Numbered from the stretch's first letter, positions 1 to 9,254 are shown. The stretch is 64,000 nucleotides of DNA from Avoscillospira_A sp052117125 (GCF_052117125.1 NZ_JBQKJT010000006.1:62001-126000), one strand, 5' to 3'. Program-made: numbers and translations. The notes: generated by a model from the letters alone, not told the origin.

Positions 1-226
1 TACCGGACACCGTGGCATGGAGCGGCACGCCAATGCCGCTGCCGTAGGTGGAAATGGGCTGGCCCACGGCCACCGTGTCGCCCTTTTTCACCGTGAACGA
101 GCTGGAATTGGTACCCAGCAGCGCCAGAGGCAGCCGGACCCGCGGCGGGACCTTCAGCTCCACGGGTGTGCAGTTGGCCGTGTTTTTATTGGCGGCAACA
201 AAGATACCCTTCGCCCTTCTCTTCAA
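1..226 (-). CDS. rnfC: RnfC-like electron transport complex subunit (N-terminal 75 codons, partial)
   Basis: The gene runs off the left edge of the window. Its translation contains VRLPLALLG, then VKKGDTVAVGQPI, then VPLHATVSG. This matches the block at the start of RnfC proteins (V-x-I-P-L-x-Q-H, V-K-x-G-D-x-V-x-x-G-Q, H-S-S-x-S-G). RnfC is the peripheral NADH-side subunit of the membrane Rnf complex (ferredoxin:NAD+ oxidoreductase coupled to ion transport). The chosen start is TTG at 226-224, because a GAGGAG ribosome site lies 9 bases upstream and no better in-frame start is near. PrdC, the related proline-reductase electron-transfer protein, shares this N-terminal fold and cannot be excluded from 75 residues. 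An rnfC identity predicts rnfD/G/E/A/B to the left of the window. Confidence 0.7.
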   Translation of the reverse strand, partial: MKRRAKGIFVAANKNTANCTPVELKVPPRVRLPLALLGTNSSSFTVKKGDTVAVGQPISTYGSGIGVPLHATVSG

Positions 227-1592
227 AATCACTCACTCCTCTTTTTGATGCGGCGTCCGTCCGCCCCGGTACCACCCCGGAAGGCAGTGCAAATCTTCAT
301 ACAATTTGTCTTGCTGGAATTTTTAATTTTTTGCTGGTTTTTTCCCATTTCGCCGGCCAGAACGGTGCATTTCCCCTCTGGCGGAACCCTTGGGACCGGC
401 AGCATCTCCCGGGCTGCCACCCCTGCCCCCTCTCTGTTTCCAACGTGTGACGAAGAACTCGCTACAAATGTTTCGATAACTTTTTACGGATTAAAAGTTG
501 AGTTTTTCTATCCAAATTGATAATACACAATTCTTTTTCCACTTGCAAGATGTTTTTTACCATTGCCCCGCGGAAAAGAGAAATTGGTTCATATTGCCGG
601 AAATTCCCTCCTGCGCACCGGTCCGCCGCCGCCTGTCCGGCCCTCGCTCCTGGGGCCTGGACACCTTCGGCGGTCTTTTATTTTTTTGTACAATTTCTCT
701 GACAGAGTTTCCCACGCTTTTGCCGTGCTGCCCCTGGGAATGTCCTGTAAAATTCCCCATGATTCCACCCAGTGTCTTCCGGGTTTTCTCTGAAATATCA
801 TACGATTTCCCGTCCATCTTCCCGGCAGATGCCCCAAATTGACAGAAAAATTCCCCCGCACCTCTTGTCCGTCTATTTGTCGTTTTCATCCGGCAGCCAG
901 CTCCCCCGACGGGTTCGACCATACGGTTTCACAGGATTCTCTTTTTATCACTTTTAACAAAATCGGATTTGATTCTTTTTAGAACTTCGTGGGGTTTTCC
1001 AGGACTTTCACCGTGCTAGCCGAAATGCTCCAACTGAATTCCTCCTACATATTGTATGATTATAGGGTTCTCCCCCTCCGGAGCTGCCGCACCCACCGCT
1101 TTGCAGCGGACCCCGTTCCGATTGCGCGGACTGCCCATCTTGTTTTCTTGGTTTTTGTTGGACTTTTCCCAGGGACATTGGCTCCCACCGACGGTTTTTA
1201 CCCCTGCCGGCACATCCTTTACCCCACCGGTTTTATGGCAAAAAGTTTACATTTGAAATGCAGTTCATTTAGATTGTCCCCGTCAGGCGGACACCTTTTT
1301 CTTCCAGCCAACCCTGTTTCTGTTGTCATGTCACATTCTACCCCTGAAAATAATTGATTTTTTCTCTTGCAGAATTTTTTACCGAAAAATTTTTTACACT
1401 TTCTACAATCATTTGTCTTTGTCAGAGATACAGTTTCTTTCTCCATTCCGTTGCAGATGTTTGCACCATTTTGCAAGCCCTCTTCATCCGTCCGTCATGG
1501 ACAGGTCCGTTGGTACTTTTTTTCACTAATTATAAAAACCGCACTATTTTCATCAATATCGGCGGTTTTTTGAAAAAAGAACGGATTTTTAC
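227..1592. other. Long intergenic region with no recognisable gene
   Basis: No open frame here shows a known domain, a good ribosome site or coding-like composition. The plus strand is markedly pyrimidine-rich (minus strand purine-rich) over most of its length. An inverted repeat, AAAAACCGC (1534-1542) with GCGGTTTTT (1562-1570), could be a terminator in either direction, but its loop is long at 19 nt. No DnaA-box cluster, tRNA, rRNA or CRISPR structure was seen. It may hold a long rnf leader, an unannotated small RNA, or decayed genes. Confidence 0.6.
520..548 (-). promoter_or_regulatory. Putative sigma-A promoter for the rnfC-like gene
   Basis: On the minus strand TTGCAA (543-548) and TATTAT (520-525) are separated by 17 bases. 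Transcription would start near 512, giving a leader of about 285 nt before the TTG start. That leader is G-rich and can form hairpins around 345-425, for example GCCAGA pairing with TCTGGC. Confidence 0.4.
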
Positions 1593-1621
1593 TTGCTTTT
1601 TTACGTAGATGTTTGTATAAT
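1593..1621 (+). promoter_or_regulatory. Promoter of the oligopeptide ABC operon
   Basis: TTGCTT (1593-1598) and TATAAT (1616-1621) are 17 bases apart, with TG directly before the -10 box. The predicted transcript start near 1628 leaves a leader of about 120 nt before the first permease gene. Confidence 0.6.
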
Positions 1622-1669
1622 CTAGTAAAGTATCTTGGGTTTGAGATTGCATTCGGATGGGAGCCTGTA

Positions 1670-1713
1670 TCATGCAAGGGTCACCCTTGCATGACTTTTT
1701 GTTGCAAAAAGTC
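1670..1713 (+). promoter_or_regulatory. Two overlapping leader hairpins (possible attenuator)
   Basis: Hairpin 1 pairs CATGCAAGGG (1671-1680) with CCCTTGCATG (1684-1693) around a 3-nt loop, and is followed by CTTTTTG. Hairpin 2 pairs GACTTTTT (1693-1700) with AAAAAGTC (1706-1713). The two share bases 1693-1694, so both cannot be complete at once. The pair lies between the promoter and the start of the first opp gene, which suggests attenuation or protection of the mRNA 5' end. Confidence 0.45.
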
Positions 1714-1750
1714 GGCTTTCTCCACAAACTTGAAATGAGGTGAACCCCCT

Positions 1751-2680
1751 GTGAATTCAAAAACCCTGCTGTACATCCTCAAACGAATTCTGCTGGCGAT
1801 TTTGACCGTATGGGTGGTGATCACCGTGACGTTCTTTGTCACGCGTATCATCCCCGGCGGCCCGTTTCTCAGTGAGAAAGCCGTCACGCCCGCCGCTCAG
1901 GCGGCCATGGAGGCTAAGTACGGCCTGGACAAGCCGGTGTTTGAGCAGTACATCACCTATTTAAAGGATGTTGTAACCAGGCTGGATTTTGGCCCCTCCC
2001 TGAAGCAGCGCGGCCGTGATGTCATTGACATCATCGGCGACGGTATCAAGGTCTCGGCCAAGTTGGGCGTCATTGCCGCCGCCGGCGCCGCTGTGGTGGG
2101 CATTATTTTAGGCTCTGTTGCCGCTCTGCGCCGCAACAAACTCATCGACAAGATCATCATGGTCATCACCACGGCCTTCGTCTCCATGCCCTCCTTTATT
2201 ATGGGCTCCCTGTTACTGGTACTGTTTGCCCTGAAACTAGGCATTCTGCCCGCCAACGGCACCACAGCCTCCGGCCTGATTCTTCCTGTCATCACTCTGG
2301 CCCTGTATCCCGCCGCCTACATCACTCGTCTGACCCGTTCCTCCATGCTGGACGTGCTGGGTCAGGACTACATCCGCACCGCCCGGGCCAAGGGCGTGGC
2401 CGGATACCGCATCATCTTCGGCCACGCGCTGAAAAACTCCCTTATCCCCGTGCTGACCTACCTGGGTCCCATGCTGGCCTACATTGTCACCGGTTCCCTG
2501 GTGGTGGAGAAGATCTTTTCTGTGCCCGGCATTGGCCGCTCCTTCGTTAACAGCATCACCGGCCGCGACTACCCCCTGGTCATGGGTACTACCATTGTAC
2601 TGGCCGTCCTCATCGTCATCATGAATTTGATTACCGACATCCTCTATAGGGTCGTCGATCCCCGCATCAATTTGGAATAA
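1751..2680 (+). CDS. oppB: Oligopeptide/dipeptide ABC transporter permease (OppB/DppB type)
   Basis: This 309-residue inner-membrane permease has the normal length for OppB/DppB. An N-terminal transmembrane helix (about residues 10-30) is followed by IIPGGPF, typical of the family. Several more membrane segments surround the cytoplasmic EAA loop (about residues 215-235, IRTARAKGVAGYRIIFGHAL) that docks on the ATPases. The start is GTG at 1751, with GAGGTGA about 8 bases upstream. It is the first gene of a five-gene operon ending with the binding protein, so it forms the pore together with the next gene. Confidence 0.93.
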   Translation: MNSKTLLYILKRILLAILTVWVVITVTFFVTRIIPGGPFLSEKAVTPAAQAAMEAKYGLDKPVFEQYITYLKDVVTRLDFGPSLKQRGRDVIDIIGDGIKVSAKLGVIAAAGAAVVGIILGSVAALRRNKLIDKIIMVITTAFVSMPSFIMGSLLLVLFALKLGILPANGTTASGLILPVITLALYPAAYITRLTRSSMLDVLGQDYIRTARAKGVAGYRIIFGHALKNSLIPVLTYLGPMLAYIVTGSLVVEKIFSVPGIGRSFVNSITGRDYPLVMGTTIVLAVLIVIMNLITDILYRVVDPRINLE

Positions 2681-2701
2681 CAAGGAGGCTGACAGTTTCA
2701 T

Positions 2702-3763
2702 ATGGATAAGATAAAATTTCCGGGCCTCCACATTAAAATGGATGATTTCATCCCCGCTACCGAGGCTGAAAAGGAATACATGGTGCAGATGCGTCCCTCG
2801 TCCACGTTCTTCCAGGACGGCGTCAAGCGTCTGCTGAAGAACAAGGTCGCCACGGTCTGCTTCTTCATTATTATCATCATCGCCCTCATGTCCATTTTCC
2901 TGCCCATGTTCTGGCCTTACTCCTACGATCAGGCGTTGGGTGTGGTACCCGGCAAGCCCGTGGACGCTTCCTATAACAATCTGGCGCCTTTTGAATACGG
3001 TGCCACGGAGCAGAAGATGATCGACGCCGGCGAGTCCGTCTTCCCCCACATCTTCGGCACCGACGCCGCCGGACGCGACTACTTCATCCGCGTCATCTAC
3101 GGCGCCCGCGTCTCCCTGGCCGTCGGCTTCTTCGCCAGCATCATTGTGCTGGTCATCGGCATGACCATCGGTTCCATCGCCGGTTACTGCGGCGGCAAGG
3201 TCGATCTGGTCATCATGCGCATCGTCGATATCATCTACTCCCTGCCGGATATGCTGATGATCATTCTATTGGCAACCGTACTGAAGCAAGCTCTGGAGCC
3301 GGTGTTGGAAGGCACCGTACTGGCCCGGCTGGGCACCAACATGATCAGTCTGTTCATCGTCTTCGGCCTGCTGTACTGGGTCTCCATGGCCCGTCTGATC
3401 CGCGGTCAGATTCTGTCCCTCCGGGAGCAGGAGTACGTTCTGGCCGCCCGGGCCACCGGCGCGCGGGGCAAGTGGGTCATCACCAAGCACCTGATTCCCA
3501 ACTGCATCAGCGTCATCATCATTTCCACGGCCCTGCAAATCCCCAGCGCCATCTTCACCGAGAGCTACCTGTCCTTCCTGGGCCTGGGCGTCAACGCCCC
3601 CATGCCCTCTCTGGGCTCTCTGGCCTCCGAGGCCCTCAACGGTCTGAACTCGTACCCCTACCGTCTGATCTTCCCCGCCATTGTGATCTCTCTCATCGTG
3701 CTGTCCCTGAACCTCTTCGGCGACGGCCTGCGCGATGCCTTTGATCCCAAGCTCAACAGCTGA
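2702..3763 (+). CDS. oppC: Oligopeptide/dipeptide ABC transporter permease (OppC/DppC type)
   Basis: This is the second pore subunit, at 353 residues slightly longer than many OppC proteins because of a hydrophilic N-terminus of about 45 residues and an insertion before the core. A transmembrane helix (VCFFIIIIIALMSIFLP) is followed by FGTDAAGRDYFIRVIYGARVS, the OppC hallmark region. The EAA loop reads YVLAARATGARGKWVITKHL. An AAGGAGG site lies 13 bases before the ATG, which is a rather long spacing. It lies 21 bases after oppB and is read in the same transcript. Confidence 0.93.
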   Translation: MDKIKFPGLHIKMDDFIPATEAEKEYMVQMRPSSTFFQDGVKRLLKNKVATVCFFIIIIIALMSIFLPMFWPYSYDQALGVVPGKPVDASYNNLAPFEYGATEQKMIDAGESVFPHIFGTDAAGRDYFIRVIYGARVSLAVGFFASIIVLVIGMTIGSIAGYCGGKVDLVIMRIVDIIYSLPDMLMIILLATVLKQALEPVLEGTVLARLGTNMISLFIVFGLLYWVSMARLIRGQILSLREQEYVLAARATGARGKWVITKHLIPNCISVIIISTALQIPSAIFTESYLSFLGLGVNAPMPSLGSLASEALNGLNSYPYRLIFPAIVISLIVLSLNLFGDGLRDAFDPKLNS

Positions 3764-3784
3764 GAAAGGAGCGTATGAACAACC

Positions 3785-4807
3785 ATGGCATTGCTTGAAG
3801 TAAAAGACCTCCATACCTCCTTTTTCACCGACGCCGGTGAGGTGAAGGCTGTCAACGGCGTGTCGTTCAACCTGGACCACGGCAAGGTTCTGGGCATTGT
3901 GGGCGAATCCGGTTCCGGCAAGTCCGTCACTGCCTATTCCATCATGCAGATTCTGGCCTCCACCGGCAAAATTGTCGGCGGCTCCATCAAGCTGGACGGC
4001 CAGGAGCTGGTGGGATGCGGCGAAAAGGTCATGAAGACCGTCCGCGGCAACAAGGTATCCATTATCTTCCAGGACCCCATGACCTCTCTGAACCCCACCT
4101 ACACCATCGGCCATCAGCTCATGGAGGCCATCATCCTCCACACCGACCGCAACAAGCAGCAGGCCAAAGAACGGGCCATTGAAATGCTGCGGCTGGTCAA
4201 TATCAACGAGCCGGAAAAGCGCATGAAGCAGTACCCCTTTGAATTCTCCGGCGGTATGCGCCAGCGTATCATGATCGCCATGGCTCTGGCCTGTGAGCCC
4301 GATATTTTGATTGCCGACGAGCCCACCACGGCCCTGGATGTCACCATTCAGGCCCAGATTCTGGAGCTGATGCAGCAGCTGCAAAAGGAGCTGGGCATGG
4401 CCATCATTATGATCACCCACGACCTGGGCGTTGTGGCCCAGATGTGCGACGAAGTCATCGTCATGTACGCCGGTTCCATCTGCGAGCAGGGTACCGCCGA
4501 CGAGATTTTCTACAATCCCCGCCACGAGTACACCAAGGGTCTGATGCGGTCCATCCCCTCGGCGGAGACGGCGGGCCAAAAGCTGCGGCCCATCACCGGT
4601 ACGCCCATCGACCTGCTGAACATGCCCGCGGGATGTCCCTTTGCGCCCCGCTGCGACGCAGCCATGAAAATCTGCCTGCGGGAGCGCTGCCAGCGCATGC
4701 AGATCAACGACATGCACCAGGCGGCCTGCTGGATGAACGTCAAGCTGGGTCTGGAATCCGGCGAGCTGTCGCTGGATAACACCAACGAAGGGAGTGACGC
4801 CCAATGA
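3785..4807 (+). CDS. oppD: Oligopeptide ABC transporter ATP-binding protein (OppD/DppD type)
   Basis: This 340-residue ATPase carries Walker A GESGSGKS (about residues 40-47), the signature FSGGMRQR, Walker B ILIADEPT and the switch His in MITHDLG. The C-terminal extension contains GCPFAPRC and further cysteines (CLRERC), the oligopeptide-HPY region found only in peptide/nickel importers. Cysteines here bind an Fe-S cluster in some homologues; whether that holds in this protein is inference. The stop overlaps the start of the next gene by 4 bases, which indicates translational coupling. Confidence 0.94.
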   Translation: MALLEVKDLHTSFFTDAGEVKAVNGVSFNLDHGKVLGIVGESGSGKSVTAYSIMQILASTGKIVGGSIKLDGQELVGCGEKVMKTVRGNKVSIIFQDPMTSLNPTYTIGHQLMEAIILHTDRNKQQAKERAIEMLRLVNINEPEKRMKQYPFEFSGGMRQRIMIAMALACEPDILIADEPTTALDVTIQAQILELMQQLQKELGMAIIMITHDLGVVAQMCDEVIVMYAGSICEQGTADEIFYNPRHEYTKGLMRSIPSAETAGQKLRPITGTPIDLLNMPAGCPFAPRCDAAMKICLRERCQRMQINDMHQAACWMNVKLGLESGELSLDNTNEGSDAQ

Positions 4808-5787
4808 GTGAGCAGAAAAACCAGCCGTTGCTGGAAGTCAAGGACCTGAAGCAGCACTTCAATATCAACATGGGACTGTTCAAGTCCAAGCCGTTGAAGG
4901 CAGTGGACGGCGTCTCCTTCTCCATCCGCAAGGGAGAAACCCTGGGTCTGGTGGGCGAATCCGGCTGCGGCAAGACCACTGTGGGCCGCACCATCCTGCA
5001 TCTGTACAAGCCCACCGCCGGCGAGGTGTGGTACAACGGCAAGCGCATTACAACCAAGGAGGACATCAACGAGTTCCGCAAGAAGGCCACCATGGTGTTC
5101 CAGGACCCCTATTCCTCCCTGAATCCCCGCATGACCGTCTCCGATATCATCGGCGAACCCCTGGACGTCCACAAGCTCTACTCCTCCAAGGAGGAGCGCC
5201 GGGAGCGAATCCTGGAGCTGATGGGCCATGTGGGCCTCAACAGTGAGCACGCCTCCCGCTACGCCCATGAGTTCTCCGGCGGTCAGCGCCAGCGCATCGG
5301 CATCGCCCGGGCCTTGGCCGTGAATCCCGATTTCATCGTCTGTGACGAGCCTGTTTCCGCCCTGGACGTGTCCATTCAGGCCCAGGTTATCAATATGTTC
5401 GACGAGCTCCAGGAAAAGCTGGGCCTGACGTACCTGTTCATCGCCCACGACCTTCTGGTGGTGCGGCATATCAGTGACCGCATCGCCGTCATGTACCTGG
5501 GCAAGATGGTGGAGTTGGCCGACGCCGAGGAGATTTACAATCATCCCCTGCATCCCTACTCTAAATCCCTGCTGTCGGCGGTGCCGGTACCCGATCCCAA
5601 GATCGCCCGGGCCAACCAGCGCATTATGCTGACCGGCGACATCCCCAGTCCCCTCAACGCCCCCTCCGGCTGCCCCTTCCGGACCCGCTGCCCCCGCGCC
5701 ACCAAACTGTGCGCCGAGGCCATGCCGGAATTCCGTGAGGTGTCCAGCGGTCACTTCGTCGCCTGCCACCATCTGGACCAGGCGTAA
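4804..5787 (+). CDS. oppF: Oligopeptide ABC transporter ATP-binding protein (OppF/DppF type)
   Basis: The second ATPase of the importer has 327 residues. It shows Walker A GESGCGKT, signature FSGGQRQR, Walker B FIVCDEPV and switch region IAHDLLVV. The C-terminal peptide-transporter extension reads SGCPFRTRCP and also carries several cysteines. The ATG lies in an ATGA overlap with oppD. OppD and OppF form the heterodimer that powers the two permeases. Confidence 0.94.
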   Translation: MSEQKNQPLLEVKDLKQHFNINMGLFKSKPLKAVDGVSFSIRKGETLGLVGESGCGKTTVGRTILHLYKPTAGEVWYNGKRITTKEDINEFRKKATMVFQDPYSSLNPRMTVSDIIGEPLDVHKLYSSKEERRERILELMGHVGLNSEHASRYAHEFSGGQRQRIGIARALAVNPDFIVCDEPVSALDVSIQAQVINMFDELQEKLGLTYLFIAHDLLVVRHISDRIAVMYLGKMVELADAEEIYNHPLHPYSKSLLSAVPVPDPKIARANQRIMLTGDIPSPLNAPSGCPFRTRCPRATKLCAEAMPEFREVSSGHFVACHHLDQA

Positions 5788-5853
5788 TCCCACTCTCGTC
5801 AATATGTGCACACCGTGCATATTGGATATCTTTTTGGAAAGGAAGAACCAAAA

Positions 5854-7719
5854 ATGAAAAAGTTTGTGGCATTGGTCCTTGCATTGACCATGGCCCTGTC
5901 CATGTTTGCCTGCGGCAGCAAGGACACCACCGGCGATACCGCCGATAACGGCTCCACCACCACGGAGAACGGCGGTACCACCACCACTACCGACGGCAGC
6001 GCGCTGTCCGTCTGTCTGGCCTCTGAGCCCGACACCATCGACCCCGCTCTGAACTCCACCGTAGACGGCGCCACCATGGTGGCCCACCTGTTCTCCGGTC
6101 TGGCTACCTGGAAGCAGGATGCGGATGGCAACCTGGTCATCGCCCCCGACGCTGCTGAGGAGCTGGTGGAAGGCGTCGTCAACGAGGACGGCACCGTCAC
6201 TTACACCTACACCCTGCGCGACGGCCTGACCTGGTCCGACGGCGAGCCTGTCACCGCCGGTGACTTCGTCTTTGCCTGGAACCGCGCCGCCTCTGTGGAC
6301 CTGGCTGCCGACTATGGCTACATGTTCGAGGTCGTGGACGGCTACGCCGACATTTGGGAGACCGACGAGGCCGGTAACTTCGTCAACCCCGATGCCAAGC
6401 TGAACGTTGAGGCCCCCAATGACAAGACCATCGTGGTCACCCTGGCCAATGCCGTTTCCTACTGGAATGAGCTGCTGGCTTTCCCCACCTATTACCCGGT
6501 CCGTGAGGACGTGGTCGCCAACGAATCCTGGGCCACTGATCCCTCCACCTATGTGTCCAACGGTCCCTACACGCTGACCGGCTGGGAGCACAACAGCGTC
6601 ATCACCCTGACCAAGAACGAGCACTATGTGGATGCTGATCTCGTCACCATGCCCCAGATCAACTTCTACCTGTCCGATGACTCCAACAACATGCTGACCA
6701 ACTTTGAGAACGGCAGCTGGCAGCTCATCGACGATGTGCCCACCAACGAAATCGCCAACCTGCAGACCGCCTATCCCGACGAGTACTTCGTCGTGGGTCA
6801 GCTGGGCACCTACTATGTCTGCTGGAACATCAATGAGGACATCCTGCCCGAGGGTTCCGGCCTGACCGGCGTCGACGCCGAGAACGCCAGATCGGAGATC
6901 CGCAACGCCATCTCCCTGCTGTTCGACCGCAACTACATCGTGGAGAGCGTGGCCCAGGGCGGCCAGAAGCCCGCTTCCTCCTTCGTGGCCATGGGCATTA
7001 CCAACCCCGACGGCACCCAGTTCTATGAGACCGCCGGCGGCAACGACTACCCCGGCTACTATGACGTGTCCCCCGAGGCTTACGAGTCCAACTTCGCCAG
7101 CGCCATCGAGACCCTGAAGAAGTACTATGACTACGACGAGGCCACCGGCCAGTTCACCAACTTCCCCGCTCTGACCTACCTGTACAACACCGGCGACTCC
7201 CACAAGGCCATCGGCGAGTATCTGGCCAGCGCTCTGTCCAGCGTGGGCATCACCCTGAACCTGGAGAACCAGGAGTGGAACACCTTCCTGAACAGCCGTA
7301 AGGACGGCGCTTACTCCATCGCCCGGAACGGCTGGCTGGCCGACTACAACGATCCCATCTCCTTCCTGGACATGTGGACCACCGCCTCCGGCAACAACGA
7401 CGTTCAGTACGGCAAGGGCGACCATGCCGCCGTGGCTGCCTACAGCCTCGATCTGACGCCCTACGGCATCGACTACACCGTGGAGAACGCCACTTGGGCC
7501 GACACCTACGACGTGCTGATCTCTGAGATCAAGTCCTGCACCGACAATGACACCCGTTATGAGATGATGCATCTGGCCGAAGACATGCTGATGGAGACCG
7601 GCTGCATCGTGCCCCTGTACTTCTACACCGACATCTATATGCTGGACAGCAGTGTCAAGGGCTTCTACTCCAACCCCCTGGGCTACAAGTACTTCATGTA
7701 CTGCACCATCGAGGGCTAA
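5854..7719 (+). CDS. oppA: Peptide ABC transporter substrate-binding lipoprotein (SBP_bac_5 family)
   Basis: This 621-residue extracellular solute-binding protein is anchored as a lipoprotein. The signal MKKFVALVLALTMALSMFAC ends in the lipobox MFAC, and a Thr/Gly-rich linker of about 30 residues leads to the folded domain. The domain begins LASEPDTIDPALN, typical of family 5 binding proteins. The start is ATG 5854, with AAAGGAAG 8 bases upstream; an upstream in-frame ATG at 5806 lacks a ribosome site. It is the last gene of the operon, 66 bases after oppF and followed by a strong terminator. Confidence 0.93.
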   Translation: MKKFVALVLALTMALSMFACGSKDTTGDTADNGSTTTENGGTTTTTDGSALSVCLASEPDTIDPALNSTVDGATMVAHLFSGLATWKQDADGNLVIAPDAAEELVEGVVNEDGTVTYTYTLRDGLTWSDGEPVTAGDFVFAWNRAASVDLAADYGYMFEVVDGYADIWETDEAGNFVNPDAKLNVEAPNDKTIVVTLANAVSYWNELLAFPTYYPVREDVVANESWATDPSTYVSNGPYTLTGWEHNSVITLTKNEHYVDADLVTMPQINFYLSDDSNNMLTNFENGSWQLIDDVPTNEIANLQTAYPDEYFVVGQLGTYYVCWNINEDILPEGSGLTGVDAENARSEIRNAISLLFDRNYIVESVAQGGQKPASSFVAMGITNPDGTQFYETAGGNDYPGYYDVSPEAYESNFASAIETLKKYYDYDEATGQFTNFPALTYLYNTGDSHKAIGEYLASALSSVGITLNLENQEWNTFLNSRKDGAYSIARNGWLADYNDPISFLDMWTTASGNNDVQYGKGDHAAVAAYSLDLTPYGIDYTVENATWADTYDVLISEIKSCTDNDTRYEMMHLAEDMLMETGCIVPLYFYTDIYMLDSSVKGFYSNPLGYKYFMYCTIEG

Positions 7720-7742
7720 TTGGACGTATCTCCATAAAAATT

Positions 7743-7772
7743 GCCCGGAGCCAATCGGCTCCGGGCTTTTTT
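7743..7772 (+). terminator. Rho-independent terminator after oppA (bidirectional)
   Basis: GCCCGGAGCC pairs perfectly with GGCTCCGGGC around an AATC loop and is followed by six T. An A-rich run before the stem lets it also serve the convergent pepT gene. Confidence 0.9.
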
Positions 7773-7787
7773 GCGGTGAATGACGTT

Positions 7788-9005
7788 TCATTTTTGGGCG
7801 AACAGCTCGATGATATGCAGGATGATATCGGTGGCCTTGTCCATACGCTCCACAGTGATACACTCGGCGGTACCGTGATAATTGAAGCCGCCGGTACCCA
7901 AGTTGGGACAGGGCAGGCCCATCCAGCTGAGACGGGCGCCGTCGGTGCCGCCGCGGACCGGAACCGCCACCGGCTGCAAACCCGTTCTGCGGATGGCCTC
8001 CTGGGCCGTCTCCACCAGATGGAAGTGGGGCATAATCTGCTCCACCATGTTGCGGTACTGGTCGGCCAGGGTCACCGTGACGGTGTCCGCGCCGTACTTG
8101 TCATTGAGCCGCTTGGCCACCAGCAGCAGATAGTCCTTTTTGTTCTGCTGCTTGTCGGCGTCGTGGTCCCGCAGGATGTACTCCAGCTTGGCATCGGTGA
8201 TGTTGCCGCTCATGTGGCACAGGTGGTAGAAGCCCTCCCGGCCCTCGGTGTGCTCCGGCCGCTCCATGGCCGGCAGGGCGGCATGGAACTCCATGGCCAC
8301 ATTGAGGGCGTTGATCATCTTGTCCTTGCTGTCGCCGGGATGGACCGAGAAGCCGTGAATCTCCACCGTGGCGGAAGAAGCGTTGAAGTTCTCATATTCG
8401 ATGCCGCCCACGTCGCCGCCGTCCAAGGTGTAGGCATAGTCGGCGCCGAAGCCGGGAATATCGAAGCGGTCGGCGCCCTTGCCCACCTCTTCGTCGGGGG
8501 TGAAGCCGATGCACACTTTGCCGTGGGCCATATTGCCGGACAGAATCCGCTCCGCTGCCGTCATGATCTCGGCCACACCGGCCTTGTCGTCGGCGCCCAG
8601 CAGGGTGGTGCCGTCGGCGGTGATCAGCGTCTCGCCCTTCAGATCGGCCAGGAAGGGGAATTTTTTCACCGTCAGCACCGTGTCGCCGCCCAGAACCACG
8701 TCGCTGCCGTCGTAGTTCTCATGGAGAATGGGGTTGACGTTCTCACCGGGGGCGTCGGGGGCCGTATCCATATGGGCAATCAGACCCAGGGCGGGCTTGT
8801 CCTCATAGCCGGGCGTGGCAGGGATGGAGCCGTAGACGTAGCCGTTCTCATCCACACGGGCGTCGGCAACGCCCATCTGGTGCAGTTCCTCCACCAGCAG
8901 CTTGGCCAGGTCCAGCTGGCGGGCCGTGGAGGGGAACGTCTCGCTCTTGGGATCGGATGTGGTGTAAATTTTGGCGTAGCGGATCAGTCGTTCATATGCT
9001 CTCAT
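7788..9005 (-). CDS. pepT: Peptidase T (tripeptide aminopeptidase)
   Basis: This 405-residue cytosolic M20-family metallopeptidase removes the N-terminal residue of tripeptides. It starts MRAYERLIRYAKIYT, characteristic of PepT. Zinc-site motifs are visible as GLIAHMDTAPD (His/Asp), LLGADDKAG (bridging Asp) and TPDEEVGKG (general base Glu and ligand Glu). The start at 9005 was chosen because AGGAAAGGAACC precedes it at good spacing; the upstream extension of the frame is unrelated to the family. Its convergent neighbour is the peptide importer, so import and hydrolysis of peptides are encoded side by side. Confidence 0.95.
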   Translation of the reverse strand: MRAYERLIRYAKIYTTSDPKSETFPSTARQLDLAKLLVEELHQMGVADARVDENGYVYGSIPATPGYEDKPALGLIAHMDTAPDAPGENVNPILHENYDGSDVVLGGDTVLTVKKFPFLADLKGETLITADGTTLLGADDKAGVAEIMTAAERILSGNMAHGKVCIGFTPDEEVGKGADRFDIPGFGADYAYTLDGGDVGGIEYENFNASSATVEIHGFSVHPGDSKDKMINALNVAMEFHAALPAMERPEHTEGREGFYHLCHMSGNITDAKLEYILRDHDADKQQNKKDYLLLVAKRLNDKYGADTVTVTLADQYRNMVEQIMPHFHLVETAQEAIRRTGLQPVAVPVRGGTDGARLSWMGLPCPNLGTGGFNYHGTAECITVERMDKATDIILHIIELFAQK

Positions 9006-9147
9006 ATTCCAAATGGTTCCTTTCCTGTAAAATCCGGGCCTTCCGGCCCATATGACTACGTTACAACAGGAACCGCGCCCTGTCAAGGCCGCCGCCGTTC
9101 GACCGATATCGGCCATGTTTTGGCCGACCGTACCGGCGAAAGAATAT

Positions 9148-9180
9148 AAAAAATCCCCGACCGCTATTGCAGTCGAGGAT
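9148..9180 (-). terminator. Terminator of tRNA-Gln
   Basis: Read leftward, ATCCTCGAC pairs with GTCGGGGAT and is followed by a run of T, directly after the tRNA CCA end. Confidence 0.8.
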
Positions 9181-9254
9181 TGGCAGCGGGTGAAGGATTC
9201 GAACCCTCACAAACGGAGTCAGAGTCCGGTGTGCTACCATTACACAAACCCGCT
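9181..9254 (-). tRNA. tRNA-Gln (anticodon CTG)
   Basis: The minus strand folds as a complete 74-nt tRNA with CCA encoded. The acceptor pairs AGCGGGT with ACCCGCT, the D stem GTGT with GCAC, and the T stem GAGGG with CCTTC around TTCGAAT. The anticodon loop is CTCTGAC, so the anticodon is CTG, reading CAG (Gln). The outermost anticodon-stem pair (position 27-43) is a C-T mismatch. Confidence 0.93.

Noticed and set aside
345..440. The G-rich rnfC leader as an FMN riboswitch
   Set aside because: A GGGGCAGGGGTG string is reminiscent of the FMN aptamer, but the other conserved blocks are absent.
557..922. A 121-codon minus-strand frame in the long gap upstream of rnfC
   Set aside because: No good ribosome site, no hydrophobic or domain pattern, many Arg/Gly residues; not supported as a gene.
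4510..7863. A 1117-codon open frame on the minus strand
   Set aside because: It is antisense to oppD, oppF and oppA, has low-complexity Gly/Val/His-rich translation, no ribosome site and no domain; it is a by-product of high GC.
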